A stretch of 43,772 nucleotides of DNA from Donghicola eburneus. Its GTDB lineage: Bacteria > Pseudomonadota > Alphaproteobacteria > Rhodobacterales > Rhodobacteraceae. Shown here piece after piece: positions 42,457 to 43,772 of this stretch. The stretch lies in assembly GCF_900115865.1 (NCBI RefSeq), contig NZ_FOXY01000018.1, positions 1 through 43,772 of the forward strand, written 5' to 3'. The notes beneath the pieces were generated by a model. The model had not been told where the DNA came from. It worked only from the letters and a program-made list of their open reading frames with translations, and made no database searches. The position numbers and the translations under genes were made by a program. The number at the start of each line of letters is the position of its first letter. The first letter of the stretch is position 1.

Positions 42457-43218
42457 TTATTGCTCTACGATAAACATTTGGTTCTGAAAGGCTGCTTTGA
42501 GTACAGCCTGTGCAGTTGTTTCCACATTGAGAGATTCTCGAGCAAGTCTGAGATGCTTTTCCACCGTCGCGGGTGTCAGCCCCATCAAGATCGCAATATC
42601 CTGAGTCGTCTTGCCATCGCCGACCCACTGAAGCGCTTCGCGTTGGCGCTTTGTCAGGCTGCGCGTGGGCGGCGTGTAGGGCAGGCTGGAGATCTTGAGG
42701 TGGGCAACGTTGTTGGCCAGAACGATATCGCGGCCGTGCTCATCCCAGATCGCATCAACGTCGTCTTGGCTCAGTCCTTCGCGCGCCGTCAACGCTGCCG
42801 CGCCCTTGGACCGTTGGGACACAGACTTAAAGGAAATCGTATAGCCCGCTGTAACGCCCATACGCTGATTGAAATCTACAACCTTCATCTCGGCTTTCGT
42901 CATCGTACCACTTTCGACCATCTCTGCCATCATGCGCCAGCTGCAAGCGCCTTCGTGCTCCAGCGCCCATTTCACCATCGGCGCGTGAAAATAGAAGCCG
43001 TCGTTGATGAAGGGCTCGATATACTCGGGTTTGTGCGTGGTAAGGATCAGGAAATCGTTCGGGTCTCCCAAGGAGTAGCCGCTGCGGTAGTGCGTCAGGC
43101 CGTAAATCAGACGGTCAAAGCCATAGGCCTGCATTCGTTCCGCGTGCCGCTTCCACAGTTCCTCGAGCGTAGGAGCATCTGTAATCGCCTCGAGGTGGGA
43201 TGAGATGGACATCATCAT
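42457..43218 (-). CDS. LuxR-type regulator with autoinducer-binding domain
   Basis: 253 residues: an N-terminal autoinducer-binding domain (about 10-170) and a C-terminal GerE/LuxR helix-turn-helix (LTKRQREALQWVGDGKTTQ near 190, then MGLTPATVEKHLRLA). In the ligand pocket, counting in TraR numbering, the W85 position is kept (ACSW), but D70 is Ala in FYFHAPMV, and W57 and Y61 align with Tyr and Phe. No luxI gene is visible. Three ATG codons in a row leave the exact start open by two codons; I use the first. Confidence 0.9.
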   Translation of the reverse strand: MMMSISSHLEAITDAPTLEELWKRHAERMQAYGFDRLIYGLTHYRSGYSLGDPNDFLILTTHKPEYIEPFINDGFYFHAPMVKWALEHEGACSWRMMAEMVESGTMTKAEMKVVDFNQRMGVTAGYTISFKSVSQRSKGAAALTAREGLSQDDVDAIWDEHGRDIVLANNVAHLKISSLPYTPPTRSLTKRQREALQWVGDGKTTQDIAILMGLTPATVEKHLRLARESLNVETTAQAVLKAAFQNQMFIVEQ

Positions 43219-43709
43219 CTTGTCGACCTTACCTTAACTACAATACGGGCCGTTCCTGCGCGCAATGCAAACCATTCGCCGTAAATAATGCAAATGGAGA
43301 TCGCCTCCGGTCCAGCCGTGAATTCTAAGTTCTCGATTTAGGTCAGCATCGTGTTGAGATCTGACTAACAACAGACGTAACCCCAGATTATATCTCGTGA
43401 AAATCCATAAACGCGCGACGTAAAAATCAAAAAGCGACTGTTCGCAGATGCTCGCGGGACACAATCCCATGCATCTTGTACCGACCTCAAAACCCCGAGA
43501 TCAAGGCTGTTAGCGGAAATGATGCGCGCGAATGCGTCGTTTCGAGCGTTTATTTTAAGGCAGCGTGATGTTTGTACGACTTTAGTGCTAAGTCGGCATT
43601 CTAAATATTAACATAATCCTGATTATAAGAACACCTACACACAGTGCGGCACATTCTAAACTGGGTTGCGACAAACTCTCTATCTTGCTGAAAAGCAAGG
43701 AGACCGGAC
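43219..43709. other. Gene-free region between luxR and the IS30-type transposase
   Basis: No convincing gene. A direct repeat AATGCAAA occurs at 43264-43271 and 43287-43294, 23 bp apart, upstream of luxR. An AT-rich patch near 43600-43630 contains the inverted repeat ATAATC-CT-GATTAT (43613-43626). The left end of the insertion sequence should lie in about 43630-43680, but its exact border cannot be set without the right end. Confidence 0.5.
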
Positions 43710-43772
43710 ATGGCCCACACAGAACTGGATTTACACGAAAGACGCGCGATCGAAGATATGCTGAATGCGAAG
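43710..43772 (+). CDS. IS30-family transposase, 5' end only
   Basis: The first 21 codons before the window ends. The start MAHTELDLHERRAIEDML fits the N-terminal HTH_38 region of IS30-family transposases (a Leu-x-x-x-Glu-Arg-Arg-x-Ile-Glu pattern). AAGGAG stands 8 nt before the ATG. A small hairpin CTTGC/GCAAG (43684-43688 with 43695-43699) overlaps that site. The assignment rests on a short stretch. Confidence 0.6.
   Translation, partial: MAHTELDLHERRAIEDMLNAK

Overview
This window looks like chromosome of a Rhodobacteraceae (Roseobacter-group) alphaproteobacterium. The grounds are GC-rich coding DNA, frequent ATGA/TGATG gene overlaps, a zwf-pgl-pgi block, a HemB without the zinc cysteines, rpsB-tsf, an orphan YejA-like binding protein with an entericidin, and an intergenic repeat carrying the box CCCCGAGGGTATTT. 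No rRNA, tRNA or CRISPR array was seen. The only mobile element is the first 21 codons of an IS30-type transposase at the right edge.

Layout. 1-4445 (+): a tight operon for oxidative galactose (De Ley-Doudoroff) catabolism: mutarotase, sugar 1-dehydrogenase, SMP-30 lactonase, KDGal kinase and KDPGal aldolase. 4481-6946 (-): a membrane-anchored penicillin-acylase-family Ntn hydrolase. 7031-11767 (+): a beta-hydroxyacid dehydrogenase, then zwf-pgl-pgi behind a perfect 12-bp palindromic operator. 11899-16414: thioesterase, cysS, citramalate synthase and a squalene/phytoene-synthase-fold protein that has lost its catalytic motifs (NDUFAF6-like). 16432-23204: MFS permease, AlkA-type glycosylase, esterase, HNH protein, arginase, a SYLF lipoprotein, hemB and a small membrane protein. 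23208-26690: mfd. 26724-30105 (-): acyl-CoA synthetase, FrnE/DsbA-like protein and Bcr/CflA exporter, divergent from an XRE-cupin regulator. 30797-33266 (-): LMW-phosphatase/ArsC-like protein, a 37-aa entericidin, and a YejA-like binding protein. 33346-33454 (+): a predicted small RNA. 33613-35529 (+): 3-hydroxybutyrate dehydrogenase and a patatin phospholipase. 35515-38146 (-): DUF502 protein and the pseudouridine catabolic pair psuK-psuG. 38189-40136: divergent, overlapping DUF4198 and HupE/UreJ genes. 40222-42050: rpsB with a structured leader, then tsf. 42457-43218 (-): a LuxR-type regulator. 43710-43772 (+): start of an IS30-type transposase.

How the genes work together. Galactose is oxidised to galactonate and cleaved to pyruvate and glyceraldehyde 3-phosphate, while zwf-pgl-pgi feed hexose phosphates into the Entner-Doudoroff route. 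Pseudouridine is phosphorylated by PsuK and cleaved by PsuG. Hydroxybutyrate is oxidised by BdhA, perhaps after release by the patatin.

The least explained pieces are: the terminated small transcript at 33381-33454, whose promoter stands back-to-back with that of the binding-protein gene; the three-way-junction leader of rpsB; the inverted pair of intergenic repeats; the overlapping DUF4198/HupE starts, both predicted to give mature proteins beginning with His; and the minus-strand structured stretch downstream of luxR, with tandem terminators and a Trp-rich mini-ORF. All functions are read from motifs and context; no database search was possible.
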